64,000 nt of DNA from Dehalococcoidia bacterium (GTDB taxonomy: Bacteria; Chloroflexota; Dehalococcoidia; CAUJGQ01), in the NCBI GenBank assembly GCA_035310145.1, contig DATGEL010000041.1, positions 1 to 64,000 on the forward strand, written 5' to 3'. The number at the start of each line of letters is the position of its first letter. The stretch's first letter is position 1. The translations under genes and the position numbers were made by a program. The notes beneath the pieces were generated by a model. The model saw nothing but the letters and a program-made list of their open reading frames with translations. It did not search any database and was not told where the DNA came from. Of this stretch, positions 34,878 to 42,450 are shown one piece after another.

Positions 34878-34911
34878 ACGGGTCCGGCTTCCCGCGGGAA
34901 GCCGGACCCGT
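34878..34911. terminator. 34-bp perfect palindrome between convergent genes
   Basis: The 17-base arms (ACGGGTCCGGCTTCCCG and its exact complement) adjoin without spacer and would fold to a very stable hairpin. It lies 47 bases after the CopC/CopD stop and 26 bases past the end of the convergent LysM gene, so it can serve both. It shares the GGCTTCCCGC/GCGGGAAGCC core with hairpins at 47245 and 60187. Confidence 0.65.
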
Positions 34912-34937
34912 CGTGCACGAGAGGTGACCGTTCGCGA

Positions 34938-35255
34938 CTACGTGGGGATGTTCAGGTACTGGCCGGCGTAGATCAGGTTCGGGTTGGGGTTCGTGCCTGC
35001 ATTGGCCAGCCACAGCAGCGGCCAGAGGTTGCCGTCGCCGTAATAGCGCTGCGCCAAACCCCACAGCGTGTCGCCCGGCTTCACGTAGTAGTAACCGGAG
35101 ACCTCCTCGCTGGAGGCGCTCTGCGACCTGGCCCAGTTCACCAGCTCTTGCAGCCGGCTCTGGCTGACCTCGTGCCCGCTGAGCTGCGTCTCCGTCAGCT
35201 CGTAGACTTTGCCGTCGCTGGACATGACAAGTTGGCCCTGCACACCATCCGCCAC
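34938..35255 (-). CDS. LysM-domain protein
   Basis: The protein has 105 residues. The C-terminal half is a single LysM domain: YYVKPGDTLWGLAQRYYGD, then WPLLWLANAGTNPNPNLIYAGQYLNIP, with the family's typical spacing. The N-terminal 50 residues (MADGVQGQLVMSSDGKVYEL) have no signal peptide and no membrane helix, so export is not explained. It resembles small BON/LysM-type peptidoglycan or cytoplasmic scaffold proteins. GTG 35255 follows AAGGAGCGAC at good distance. Confidence 0.87.
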   Translation of the reverse strand: MADGVQGQLVMSSDGKVYELTETQLSGHEVSQSRLQELVNWARSQSASSEEVSGYYYVKPGDTLWGLAQRYYGDGNLWPLLWLANAGTNPNPNLIYAGQYLNIPT

Positions 35256-35479
35256 GATGTCGCTCCTTCTCGCGTTGTCATTGCGCTTGTGTTGCGAAGA
35301 TCATCATACAGGCCGAAGTCAAGCGTGTGCGCGCTTTCTTGGGCGCGAACAACGGCAGTTCATGGCGTCGGTTGTGACCGCGATTCATACCTGAACGGAT
35401 GCAGCAGTCGGCTATCGCCACCTGACACGCCGGCCGCGATCGCCGCTGGGTAACCGAACCGATGGCGAGGCCGGTTCGC

Positions 35480-36637
35480 TCAGCGCGGCAGGCCGAGGCC
35501 GCGCGTGGCGATGATGTTGCGCTGGATCTCGTTGGAACCGCTGTAGATCGTCGGCGCCACGTTCCAGAGGTAGCCCTGCTCGACGCGGCCCAGCAGCGGC
35601 GCCCATTTCGACTCGGGTGCGAGCTGGCCATAGCCGCGCAGCAGGTTCAGGGCGACATTGTAGAGGCGCTGCATCATCTCCGTCGCGTAGACCTTGACCA
35701 TGCTCGCCTCGTAGCTGGGATGCAGCCCGCTCTGCTGCATCCAGGCAACACGGTAGCTCATCAGGCGCGCGACCTCGATTTCGATCACCAGTTCGGCCAG
35801 CCTGTGGCGCGTGATCGCTTCGACGACCCCCTGCGCCCGCGCGAACGCGGTCAGGTCCTCGATCGTGCGCCGGCCCGAGGCGGAAACGCCGACCGACGAG
35901 CGCTCGAAGTCGAGCAGCGTCATCGCCACGTACCAGCCGTTGTTCTCCTCGCCGACCAGGTTGCGGCGCGGAATGCGCACGTCCTCGAAGTAGACCTCGT
36001 TGAACTCGTGCTTGCCGGGCAGATTGATCAGTGGGCGCACGGTGATGCCGGGCGTCTTCATGTCGGCCAGCAGGAAGCTGATGCCCTTATGCTTGGGCGC
36101 CTCCGGATCGGTGCGGGCGACCAGAAAGATCCAGTCGGAGACGTGGGCGCCGCTGGTCCAGATCTTCTGGCCGTTGACGACATAGTCATCGCCGTCGCGC
36201 ACGGCGCGCGTCTGCAAGGCGGCGAGATCCGAGCCGGCGCCGGGCTCCGAGTAGCCCTGGCACCAGCAGACCTCGCCGCTGGTGATGCCGCGCAGGTGTT
36301 CGCGCTTCTGCTCCTCGCTGCCGTGCACGATCAGCGTCGGGCCGATCATGCCGACGCCGAAGACGCGCTGGCCGTTGGGCGCCCGGTGATAGGCCAGCTC
36401 GTCGGAGAAGATCATCTGCTCGATGTGGCTGGCGCCGAGACCGCCGTACGCCTTCGGCCAGGCCGGCGCAATCCAGCCCTTCTGTGCGAGTTGCTTGTTA
36501 AAGGCGCGCTGCCGATCGAAGTGCTCGGTGGAGATGTCGCTTGCCTCGCCCGTCCAGTCCGGCCCCAGCGCCTGCGGCAGCCAGGCGCGCAACTCGGCAC
36601 GCAGCGCCTCTTCCTTGTCGGTGAAAGTGAAGTCCAT
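35480..36637 (-). CDS. Acyl-CoA dehydrogenase (FadE type)
   Basis: The 385-residue protein starts MDFTFTDKEEALRAELRAWL and has WPKAYGGLGAS, the YSEPGAGSDLA motif, NGQKIWTSGAHVSDW, and the C-terminal YSGSNEIQRNIIATRGLGLPR with the catalytic-region Glu. It would catalyse FAD-dependent alpha,beta-desaturation of an acyl-CoA. The usual GGTSEIQ is SGSNEIQ here. A second, similar dehydrogenase lies upstream (37216-38388), separated by a four-helix-bundle gene with flanking repeats. The two may have been adjacent before that insertion and could form a heteromeric enzyme, which is inference. Confidence 0.9.
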   Translation of the reverse strand: MDFTFTDKEEALRAELRAWLPQALGPDWTGEASDISTEHFDRQRAFNKQLAQKGWIAPAWPKAYGGLGASHIEQMIFSDELAYHRAPNGQRVFGVGMIGPTLIVHGSEEQKREHLRGITSGEVCWCQGYSEPGAGSDLAALQTRAVRDGDDYVVNGQKIWTSGAHVSDWIFLVARTDPEAPKHKGISFLLADMKTPGITVRPLINLPGKHEFNEVYFEDVRIPRRNLVGEENNGWYVAMTLLDFERSSVGVSASGRRTIEDLTAFARAQGVVEAITRHRLAELVIEIEVARLMSYRVAWMQQSGLHPSYEASMVKVYATEMMQRLYNVALNLLRGYGQLAPESKWAPLLGRVEQGYLWNVAPTIYSGSNEIQRNIIATRGLGLPR

Positions 36638-36655
36638 CGGGACGCTCCCTTCACG

Positions 36656-36688
36656 CTAGGGTCCAGGGTGTAGGGTTTAGGGTCTAGA
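36656..36688. repeat. Telomere-like TAGGGTTTAGGG repeat, left copy
   Basis: The block reads CTAGGGTCCAGGGTGTAGGG and continues TTTAGGGTCTAGAT. It is degenerate tandem GGGT(T)TAG units lying 19 bases upstream of a dehydrogenase start. The copy at 37178-37223 is the same kind of sequence in the opposite orientation, so the pair brackets the four-helix-bundle gene. Confidence 0.7.
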
Positions 36689-36719
36689 TCGGCACACCAA
36701 CGGCTGCGAGGCGGCGAAC

Positions 36720-37130
36720 CTATCGAGCCGGCGTGCTGATCGGCGCGAGGCGGAGGTGAAGGGCGGTGAGCATCCTGCCAACCTCGGCGGACTGGTTCAG
36801 GATCAAGTCGGATTGCGCCTGGGTGAAGTAGCCGAGCCGCAGGCCCAGCAAGACAAACGTTTCTGCCTCAGAGAGTGAGCCTCGGGCGATCGAGACTTGA
36901 TGCGCGAACTCTCGTTTGCCTGCACGTGAGTGGCCCTCCGCAACATTCGCGGGCACCGAGGCAATCGCACGCGTAAGTTGAGCACGGAGTCTATACGTCT
37001 CTTCCGGCGGCAATTCACGAGCGAGACGATGTACCGCCGCCGCCAGGTCCATACGCTTTTGCCACACCTGAAGATCCTGGTAGCTTTTGATCAGCGGCAC
37101 CCGATGATCGGCGGGGTCATCGACAGGCAT
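36720..37130 (-). CDS. Four-helix-bundle protein (S23/IVP family)
   Basis: The 136-residue protein has IKSYQDLQVWQKRMDLAAAVHRLA, the hallmark start of the four helix bundle family first seen in 23S rRNA intervening sequences. It then has YRLRAQLTRAIASVPANVAEGHSR, GKREFAHQVSIARGSLSEAETFVLLGLRLGY and a last helix. Function is unknown; relatives form pentameric helical bundles and occur singly as mobile-looking cassettes. The gene is bracketed by inverted telomere-like repeats between two acyl-CoA dehydrogenase genes, supporting insertion as a unit. ATG 37130 gives MPVDDPADHRVPL; a start nearer the conserved core is possible. Confidence 0.85.
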   Translation of the reverse strand: MPVDDPADHRVPLIKSYQDLQVWQKRMDLAAAVHRLARELPPEETYRLRAQLTRAIASVPANVAEGHSRAGKREFAHQVSIARGSLSEAETFVLLGLRLGYFTQAQSDLILNQSAEVGRMLTALHLRLAPISTPAR

Positions 37131-37177
37131 CTCGGCTCCCTTTGTTCACGGCCCATAGCCCACCACCGTATCCCTTC

Positions 37178-37223
37178 TACCCCAACCCTAAACCCTAGAC
37201 CCCAAACCCTTAACCCTAATCCC
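37178..37223. repeat. Telomere-like CCCTAAACCC repeat, right copy
   Basis: TACCCCAACCCTAAACCCTA continues GACCCCAAACCC and TTAACCCTAATCCC. This is the inverted partner of the repeat at 36656-36688. The TAG stop of the dehydrogenase at 37216-38388 falls within this block, so the repeat abuts the coding end directly. Confidence 0.7.
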
Positions 37224-38388
37224 GCGGCAAGCCCAGGCCGCGCGTGGCGATGATGTTGCGTTGAATCTCGCTGGTGCCGCCTTCGATCGTGTTGGCGACG
37301 GAGCGCAGGTACATGTACTTCACGCGTCCGCGCATCGCCGCGTGTGCCGACTTCGAGTCGAGCTGGCTGTAGAGGCCGAGCATCTTCGCCGCCGTGCGGT
37401 AGATGCGCTGGTTCAACTCGGTCGAGAAGAGCTTGGCGACCGAAGCCTCGTGGCCGGGCGGCACGCCTTCCTTCGCCTGCAAGGAGACGATCTTGTACGA
37501 GAGGTTGCGGGCGACTTCGCACTCGATCAGCCGCTCGCAGAGCTCTGTGCTCACCGCGTTGTTGCGGCCCAGTGTGCTGGTGCCGCCCTTATGCTCGATC
37601 GCGTACTTCACCAGGTCTTCAACCGTCTGCTTCTGGCCGATCGCCGAGCCGATGTTCGATCGCTCGAAGGAAAGCGTGGTCTGGGCCAGGTACCAGCCGC
37701 GGTTCTCATCGCCGATCATGTTCTCGCGCGGCACACGCACGTTGTCGAAGAAGACCTCGTTGAACTCGTGGCTGCCGGCCATGTTGACCAGCGGCCGCAC
37801 CTGTACGCCCGGCGCCTTCATATCGACGATGAAGTAGGTGATGCCACGGTGCTTGGGCGCGTCGGGATCGGTGCGCGTCAGCAGGATCATCCACTTCGAG
37901 ACGTGGGCGCCGCTGGTCCAGATCTTCTGGCCGTTGACGACATAGTCATCGCCGTCGCGCACCGCGCGCGTCTGCAGCGACGCAAGATCCGAGCCAGCGC
38001 CGGGCTCCGAGTAGCCCTGGCACCAGACGACCTCGCCCGAGAGGATCTCGGGCAGGTACTTCTGCTTCTGCTGCTCGGTGCCGTGTACGATCAGCGTCGG
38101 TCCAGCGAAGCCAACGGCGATGCCGAACGGCCGCGGCGCGCGCGCTTCGGCGATCTCCTCGTTGAAGATGAACTGCTCCATCACGGTCATGCCGGCGCCG
38201 CCGTATTCCTTCGGCCAGGCAGGCGCGATCCACCTGTTGGCGGCCAGCCGCTTCATCCACTCGCGCACGCCGCCGCCGGGCGCGAACGGGTCCGTCACCC
38301 GCTGCGTGCTTTCCGGCAGATTGTCCTTGATGAACTGCCGCACCTCCTGGCGGAAAGCCGCCTCGTCGGTGCTGTCCTTGAAATCCAC
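37216..38388 (-). CDS. Acyl-CoA dehydrogenase (FadE type)
   Basis: The 390-residue protein starts at GTG 38388 (VDFKDSTDEAAFRQEVRQFI), nine bases after AGGGAGG. It has WPKEYGGAGM, YSEPGAGSDLA, NGQKIWTSGAHVSKW, FDNVRVPRENMIGDEN, and the C-terminal EGGTSEIQRNIIATRGLGLPRD. It is an FAD-dependent acyl-CoA desaturase with the catalytic-region Glu present. Its stop codon TAG is contributed by the telomere-like repeat; replacement of original terminal codons is possible, although the GLGLPR tail is complete. A TATACT box lies about 70 bases upstream. Confidence 0.9.
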   Translation of the reverse strand: MDFKDSTDEAAFRQEVRQFIKDNLPESTQRVTDPFAPGGGVREWMKRLAANRWIAPAWPKEYGGAGMTVMEQFIFNEEIAEARAPRPFGIAVGFAGPTLIVHGTEQQKQKYLPEILSGEVVWCQGYSEPGAGSDLASLQTRAVRDGDDYVVNGQKIWTSGAHVSKWMILLTRTDPDAPKHRGITYFIVDMKAPGVQVRPLVNMAGSHEFNEVFFDNVRVPRENMIGDENRGWYLAQTTLSFERSNIGSAIGQKQTVEDLVKYAIEHKGGTSTLGRNNAVSTELCERLIECEVARNLSYKIVSLQAKEGVPPGHEASVAKLFSTELNQRIYRTAAKMLGLYSQLDSKSAHAAMRGRVKYMYLRSVANTIEGGTSEIQRNIIATRGLGLPRD

Positions 38389-38455
38389 GGGGCGCTGCCT
38401 CCCTCTGTCGAGCCCGCCGAACGCGCTCGCTTGAACTCGCAATGAAACTGCATAA

Positions 38456-38461
38456 AGTATA
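38456..38461 (-). promoter_or_regulatory. Putative -10 box (TATACT) for the dehydrogenase at 37216-38388
   Basis: The minus strand reads GGGTATACTTTATG, about 70 bases before the GTG start. It fits the recurrent TAYRCT element; the -35 is unclear. Confidence 0.35.
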
Positions 38462-38553
38462 CCCACGCCGATCGGGCCGGCGCACGATTCCATCGGGTGA
38501 AAGTGCGAATTTCGTTCGATCTCGGCCGCCGCGGGCTGTCGCCTGCTCCGTGC

Positions 38554-38559
38554 TACGCT
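38554..38559 (+). promoter_or_regulatory. Putative -10 box (TACGCT) for the gene at 38587
   Basis: GCTACGCT at 38552-38559 lies 27 bases before the ATG, a position expected of a short leader. It matches the recurring pattern. Confidence 0.35.
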
Positions 38560-38586
38560 GAAGGGTGATTGGTACGATGAGATACC

Positions 38587-39189
38587 ATGAGAAATAGAGC
38601 GGGTATGCCCAGTTCGCCGGACGCCGCGCCGCTGACCTTGCGCAACGCCATGTCGCGGTACGGCATCGTGCCGGCCGACCTGGTAGGCGTGCTGGCCGAT
38701 ACAGCCGATGCCGGAGAAGAGCGCGACGACGAGCCGCAACTCGCCGAGGGCCACCGCATTGTCCGCGTCGATGTAGAGGAGCCGTTTGCCACGGTCTATC
38801 TCTCACTGGACGACGGCCGCTACCTGGTCTACGCCGCGCGCCTGGACGAAGAGGGTGCGATTCTGCTCGACAGCCTGCGGCCGCCGGCGCCGTCGTACGA
38901 AGAACGCTGGATCTTCGACGATCTGGAAGGCGAGAGCGGGCCGCCGCCGGCCGGCACGCCGGTCGATGCGGCGCTGTGGCACGGCGCCGCGGGGCGCACG
39001 CTGGCGCACATCGGCTGGTACGAAGAGGGCATGCAGGTGTTTTTGCACTTCGAAGAGGGTGGCTACCTGACGCTTGCCGCGCGCGCCGCCGGTGGGATCG
39101 CCTACCTGCTGGGCGCCTTCGTGCCCGACGATCCCGCCGGCGACGAGGAGTACCTCGTCTTCGAACTGCCAGCGGATTCGGACGAGTGA
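38587..39189 (+). CDS. Acidic hypothetical protein
   Basis: The 200-residue protein is strongly acidic, with many Asp/Glu and few Lys. It has no signal peptide or membrane helix. Repeating beta-rich stretches (ATVYLSLDDGRYLVYAARLD, then MQVFLHFEEGGYLTLAARAA) look like two related beta-sheet modules with a Y-L-x-x-A-A-R pattern. No known domain was recognised. Its TGA overlaps the GTG of the next gene by four bases, so it is co-translated with the kinase-like ATPase. Confidence 0.65.
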   Translation: MRNRAGMPSSPDAAPLTLRNAMSRYGIVPADLVGVLADTADAGEERDDEPQLAEGHRIVRVDVEEPFATVYLSLDDGRYLVYAARLDEEGAILLDSLRPPAPSYEERWIFDDLEGESGPPPAGTPVDAALWHGAAGRTLAHIGWYEEGMQVFLHFEEGGYLTLAARAAGGIAYLLGAFVPDDPAGDEEYLVFELPADSDE

Positions 39190-40295
39190 ACCCAGGCTCG
39201 ACGAACGGCACGGTGGCGCCGGCTTCGCCTGAGACTTCCCCGCCGACGTACACGGCGCTGGTCAACGCGGCCGGTGAGCTGCTGCGCCACGCCGCCGAAA
39301 TCGGTCGGAGCGGCCCGTCCGAGCCCGTCGCGCAGGAGTGGCAGGGCGCCTTCGCCGCGGCGCGGCTGGCGATTGGGGCTCGGCCCGAGCAGGCAGCTGC
39401 CATCGCCGCCTTCGGCCTGAACTACCTGGCGCGGGGCGACGTGCTCAAGCTGCCCGCCCCGGCCGCGGCCGTTGCCCGCACACTGGCGGCCGCGACTGTC
39501 GAGCTGCGTGCCGCCGGCCAGAGCGGCGCGGCCGCCGCGCTCTCGTCGCTCACGCTGGAGATGGCGGGCGAGCCACAACCGACCGCGGTGCTGCCCTTCT
39601 TCGTCTGCCAGGCAGCGCTGATTCGTGCGCGGCTGGCTCACGATGTCGACGGCCATAGCGCACTCACTCCCTCGGCCTACTGGCAAATCGCGCGGCGTGA
39701 GGCGGAGGCGGCAGCGGGGCCCGGCCTTGTGCTCTGCGGCGGCCTCTCCGGCTCCGGCAAGTCGTTCGTGGGCACGGGAGTAGCCGCCACGCTCGGCGCC
39801 GCGATCGTCAGCTCGGATCGCGTGCGCAAGCACCTGGCCGGCATCGAGCCGCGCGCGCGCACGCCGGCAGAACGCAGTCAGCAGGTCTACAGCACACGCA
39901 TGACCGACCGTGTCTACCGCCGGCTCGCGCAGGCGGCGGCGGAGCAGCTACGGGAGGGATTGCCCGTGGTGCTGGACGCGACGTATCTCACACCGGCGCG
40001 CCGCGAGCTGCCGCTCCTGATCGCCAGGGAAGTCGGCGCATCGGCAGCGATCGTTTGGTGCGAGCTTTCGCAAGCGGAGGCGGCCGCGCGGCTGCGCCGC
40101 CGCGCCGGGCACGGCTGGGCCGTCTCCGAAGCAGACGCGCGCATCCGCGACCTGCAACGCAAGGGCGCCCGCCCGCCGCGGGGCGATGAGTGCGACGCCC
40201 GCCTGCTGCGTGTCGACGCCGGGGCCGAGCCCGCGGTCCTGTTCGATCGGCTGATGCCGCGCCTGCGCCGCGTGTTACGGAGCGTGCAACCCTGA
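39186..40295 (+). CDS. P-loop kinase-like ATPase with degenerate APH-type N-terminus
   Basis: The protein has 369 residues. The C-terminal half is an AAA_33-type P-loop domain: LCGGLSGSGKSFVGTGVA (Walker A), SSDRVRKHLAG, YSTRMTDRVYRRL, and VVLDATYL (Walker B region). The N-terminal ~180 residues keep only the end of an aminoglycoside-phosphotransferase-like domain (VLPFFVCQAALIRARLAH). The usual APH catalytic HxD...D motifs are not seen. It resembles the APH/ATP-binding bifunctional proteins but with the first half eroded. The GTG start overlaps the upstream acidic gene. Substrate unknown. Confidence 0.75.
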   Translation: MNPGSTNGTVAPASPETSPPTYTALVNAAGELLRHAAEIGRSGPSEPVAQEWQGAFAAARLAIGARPEQAAAIAAFGLNYLARGDVLKLPAPAAAVARTLAAATVELRAAGQSGAAAALSSLTLEMAGEPQPTAVLPFFVCQAALIRARLAHDVDGHSALTPSAYWQIARREAEAAAGPGLVLCGGLSGSGKSFVGTGVAATLGAAIVSSDRVRKHLAGIEPRARTPAERSQQVYSTRMTDRVYRRLAQAAAEQLREGLPVVLDATYLTPARRELPLLIAREVGASAAIVWCELSQAEAAARLRRRAGHGWAVSEADARIRDLQRKGARPPRGDECDARLLRVDAGAEPAVLFDRLMPRLRRVLRSVQP

Positions 40296-40311
40296 GCCGT
40301 GCGGCCGCGCC

Positions 40312-40830
40312 TCAGGCGCGTGCATCCGCCTCGATCAGCGCCCGCAGCTCACGATCGTCGGCTGCGCGCGTGTGATGGCGGCGAATCAGGTCCGCCACGC
40401 GGGCGCTCGCACCGGTTTCGGCCGCCAGCCGCGCGCCGGTCTCCGCGTGGCGGGCGGAGCGCCACAACGCGGCGCGCCAGTGCGGTCCATGCTCGGCAGA
40501 CAGGCGCCACAGCAGACGCGGCCAGAGCGCCAGCAGCACGAACAACACGCGTTCGTGCAGGCGCACGTAGCCCTTGCCGGCGTCGTGCAGCAGGGCGGCC
40601 AGCGCCAGGTCGGGGCTGGGCGCTCCCTCCATGCCGATCAGGCGCAAGGTCTCGATCGCGTGCTGCTGGTCGCGCGGAGCCATCTGCCGGAAGAGGCGCC
40701 AGTGCGGCTCGCTGAGCAACGACCGCGCCTGCGCGAGGTCGGCATGCCCCGGACGCGCGCCGAGCGCCCGGATAAACTGCTGCATCCGGTAGCGGGCCGC
40801 GGCTACCGTCGCCTGCTCAGAAGCCGACAT
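40312..40830 (-). CDS. HD-domain protein
   Basis: The 172-residue all-helical protein has LLHDAGKGYVR (HD metal motif) and HAETGARLAAE followed by LIRRHH, typical of HD/PDEase-type phosphohydrolases. The N-terminal helix set (LLSEPHWRLFRQMAPRDQQHAIETLRLI) is common in Chloroflexota versions. ATG 40830 overlaps the end of the site-2 protease gene by 14 bases, so the two are likely one transcript. Activity is probably nucleotide or phosphoester hydrolysis; the substrate is unknown. Confidence 0.8.
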   Translation of the reverse strand: MSASEQATVAAARYRMQQFIRALGARPGHADLAQARSLLSEPHWRLFRQMAPRDQQHAIETLRLIGMEGAPSPDLALAALLHDAGKGYVRLHERVLFVLLALWPRLLWRLSAEHGPHWRAALWRSARHAETGARLAAETGASARVADLIRRHHTRAADDRELRALIEADARA

Positions 40831-41560
40831 CGAAGCCGACCAGGGCACGCGTGATGTGCCCCAGCAGCGGTCTGATCGTCCGGTTGAGGAGGTCGAGCTG
40901 AGGACTGACCACCGGGATGATCAGGATCAGCATCAGGATGCCGATGCCGTACGGCTCCAGCTTGCGCAGGCGATCGCCAAGCTCGGCGGGCAGCAGGCCG
41001 ATCGCCACCTTCTCGCCGTCGAGCGGGAAGATCGGCAGCAGGTTGAACAGCCCCAGGCTGACGTTGAAGATCACGACGAAGAACAGCACCGTGGCGACGT
41101 AGTTGCCGGTTGTCCAGAAGCCGATAAAGCGTGGATCGATCGTGTAGACCTTCTCGCCGCCGCGGAAGACGACGGCGAAGGGCCGCACCCAGTTGAGCAG
41201 CAACGGCAGCGCGAACACGGCGGCCATGATGAAGTTCGAGATCGGGCCGGCTGCGGCCACCACGGCGGCGCCGACACGCGGTCCCCAGCGCAGCTTGAAC
41301 GGGTTGAACGGCGTGGGCTTGCCCCAGCCGAAGAAGCCGGAGATCAGAAACAGCGTCGTGCCGATCGGGTCCATGTGGGCGATCGGGTTCAGCGTGAGCC
41401 GCCCCTGGCGCTCGGCCGTGTTGTCGCCCTGGGCGTAGGCCGCCAGCGCATGGCTGAACTCGTGTCCGGCGATGCCCACAATCCAGGCGATGCCGATCCC
41501 GATCAGGGCGACGATCAGCAGCCGGCCGCTGCTGCCGTAGGTACTGAAAGCGTTGATCAT
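40817..41560 (-). CDS. Site-2 protease family (M50) membrane metalloprotease
   Basis: The protein has 247 residues and about six membrane helices. The zinc site HEFSH is at 33-37 in the first helices, and the second motif NLLPIFPLDGEK supplies the third ligand (Asp) near residue 170. This is the compact class of M50 peptidases without a PDZ domain. It cleaves substrates within the membrane, often to release regulators; no obvious anti-sigma partner is nearby. A GCTACACT element lies 28 bases upstream. The HD-domain gene follows with overlap. Confidence 0.88.
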   Translation of the reverse strand: MINAFSTYGSSGRLLIVALIGIGIAWIVGIAGHEFSHALAAYAQGDNTAERQGRLTLNPIAHMDPIGTTLFLISGFFGWGKPTPFNPFKLRWGPRVGAAVVAAAGPISNFIMAAVFALPLLLNWVRPFAVVFRGGEKVYTIDPRFIGFWTTGNYVATVLFFVVIFNVSLGLFNLLPIFPLDGEKVAIGLLPAELGDRLRKLEPYGIGILMLILIIPVVSPQLDLLNRTIRPLLGHITRALVGFDVGF

Positions 41561-41587
41561 GTATCCACCGCGAGCGTGTCTGTCCTC

Positions 41588-41593
41588 AGTGTA
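41588..41593 (-). promoter_or_regulatory. Putative -10 box (TACACT) for the M50 protease
   Basis: The minus strand reads GATGCTACACTGAGG, 28 bases before the ATG. It matches the window-wide GCTAYRCT pattern. Confidence 0.4.
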
Positions 41594-41718
41594 GCATCGG
41601 CGCGGCGCCGGGCCGGCGCTTTCGTGCCCTCTGTCACAAGCATTGGCTCGCTCGCCGCCTGCCCGGCGCGGGAAGACGCCGCGCGGCGCGTTGACCCGCC
41701 AAAACGGCGGTTGCTAAG

Positions 41719-42450
41719 GTGAACGCGGCGCCCGCAGCGCCGGGCTCGCGTTCGCGCGAGGGGGAGCCGCGCCTGAGCCAGCACCTCGAGCAGTCGATCC
41801 TCGACTTCGTGCGCAACGTCTACAGCGCCATCGGCTGGCCCGGCGTGGTGCTGCTCATGGCCGTCGAGAGCGCCGGCATCCCCGTGCCCAGCGAAGTGAT
41901 CATGCCGCTCGCCGGCTGGTTCCTGGTGCAGGACCGGGGCCACGGGCTGTGGTTCGTGCTGATCGCCGGTCTGCTCGGCGGCCTCGGCAACACGATCGGC
42001 TCGATCGTCGCCTACTGGATCGGCGACTACGGCGGGCGGCCGCTGCTGCTGCGCTGGGGCCGCTACGTGCTGATCTCCGGCCACGATCTCGACCGCGCCG
42101 ACGAGTTCTTCGCTCGCCGTGGCGGCCCGGCGGTGTTCGTCTCGCGCGTGCTGCCGGTGGTGCGTACGTTCATCAGCTTCCCCGCGGGCATTGCGCGCAT
42201 GCGCTTCGATGCGTTTGTGCTGTTCACGTTTGCCGGATCGTTCCTCTGGTCCCTGGCGCTCGCCTGGGCGGGCTATCTGCTCGGCGCCAACTACCACCGC
42301 GTGCGCGACGTGCTGCGGCCCTTCGACTATCCGATCGCGGCGCTGATCGTGCTGGCGATCGGCTGGTTCGTCTGGCGGCACATCCGTCGTGCCCGGCGCG
42401 AGGTCGGCGTGCCCGACGGTGCGGACCAGGCGCCTTCTCGCCAGCCGTGA
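41719..42450 (+). CDS. DedA family membrane protein
   Basis: The protein has 243 residues. The DedA/VTT domain is recognised by PVPSEVIMPLAGW, GNTIGSIVAYWIGDYGGRPLL, FARRGGPAVFVSRVLPVVRTFISFPAGIARM, and three to four C-terminal membrane helices. DedA proteins act as lipid scramblases or flippases, for example for undecaprenyl phosphate, and support membrane homeostasis. The start is GTG 41719. Its stop overlaps the GTG of the next lipoprotein by four bases, indicating an operon. Confidence 0.9.
   Translation: MNAAPAAPGSRSREGEPRLSQHLEQSILDFVRNVYSAIGWPGVVLLMAVESAGIPVPSEVIMPLAGWFLVQDRGHGLWFVLIAGLLGGLGNTIGSIVAYWIGDYGGRPLLLRWGRYVLISGHDLDRADEFFARRGGPAVFVSRVLPVVRTFISFPAGIARMRFDAFVLFTFAGSFLWSLALAWAGYLLGANYHRVRDVLRPFDYPIAALIVLAIGWFVWRHIRRARREVGVPDGADQAPSRQP

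Noticed and set aside
36656-37223. CRISPR array or true telomere in the TTAGGG-like tracts
   Set aside because: The tracts are short and degenerate, with no regular spacers, and they lie inside a chromosomal region with genes on both sides. They look like dispersed intergenic repeats.
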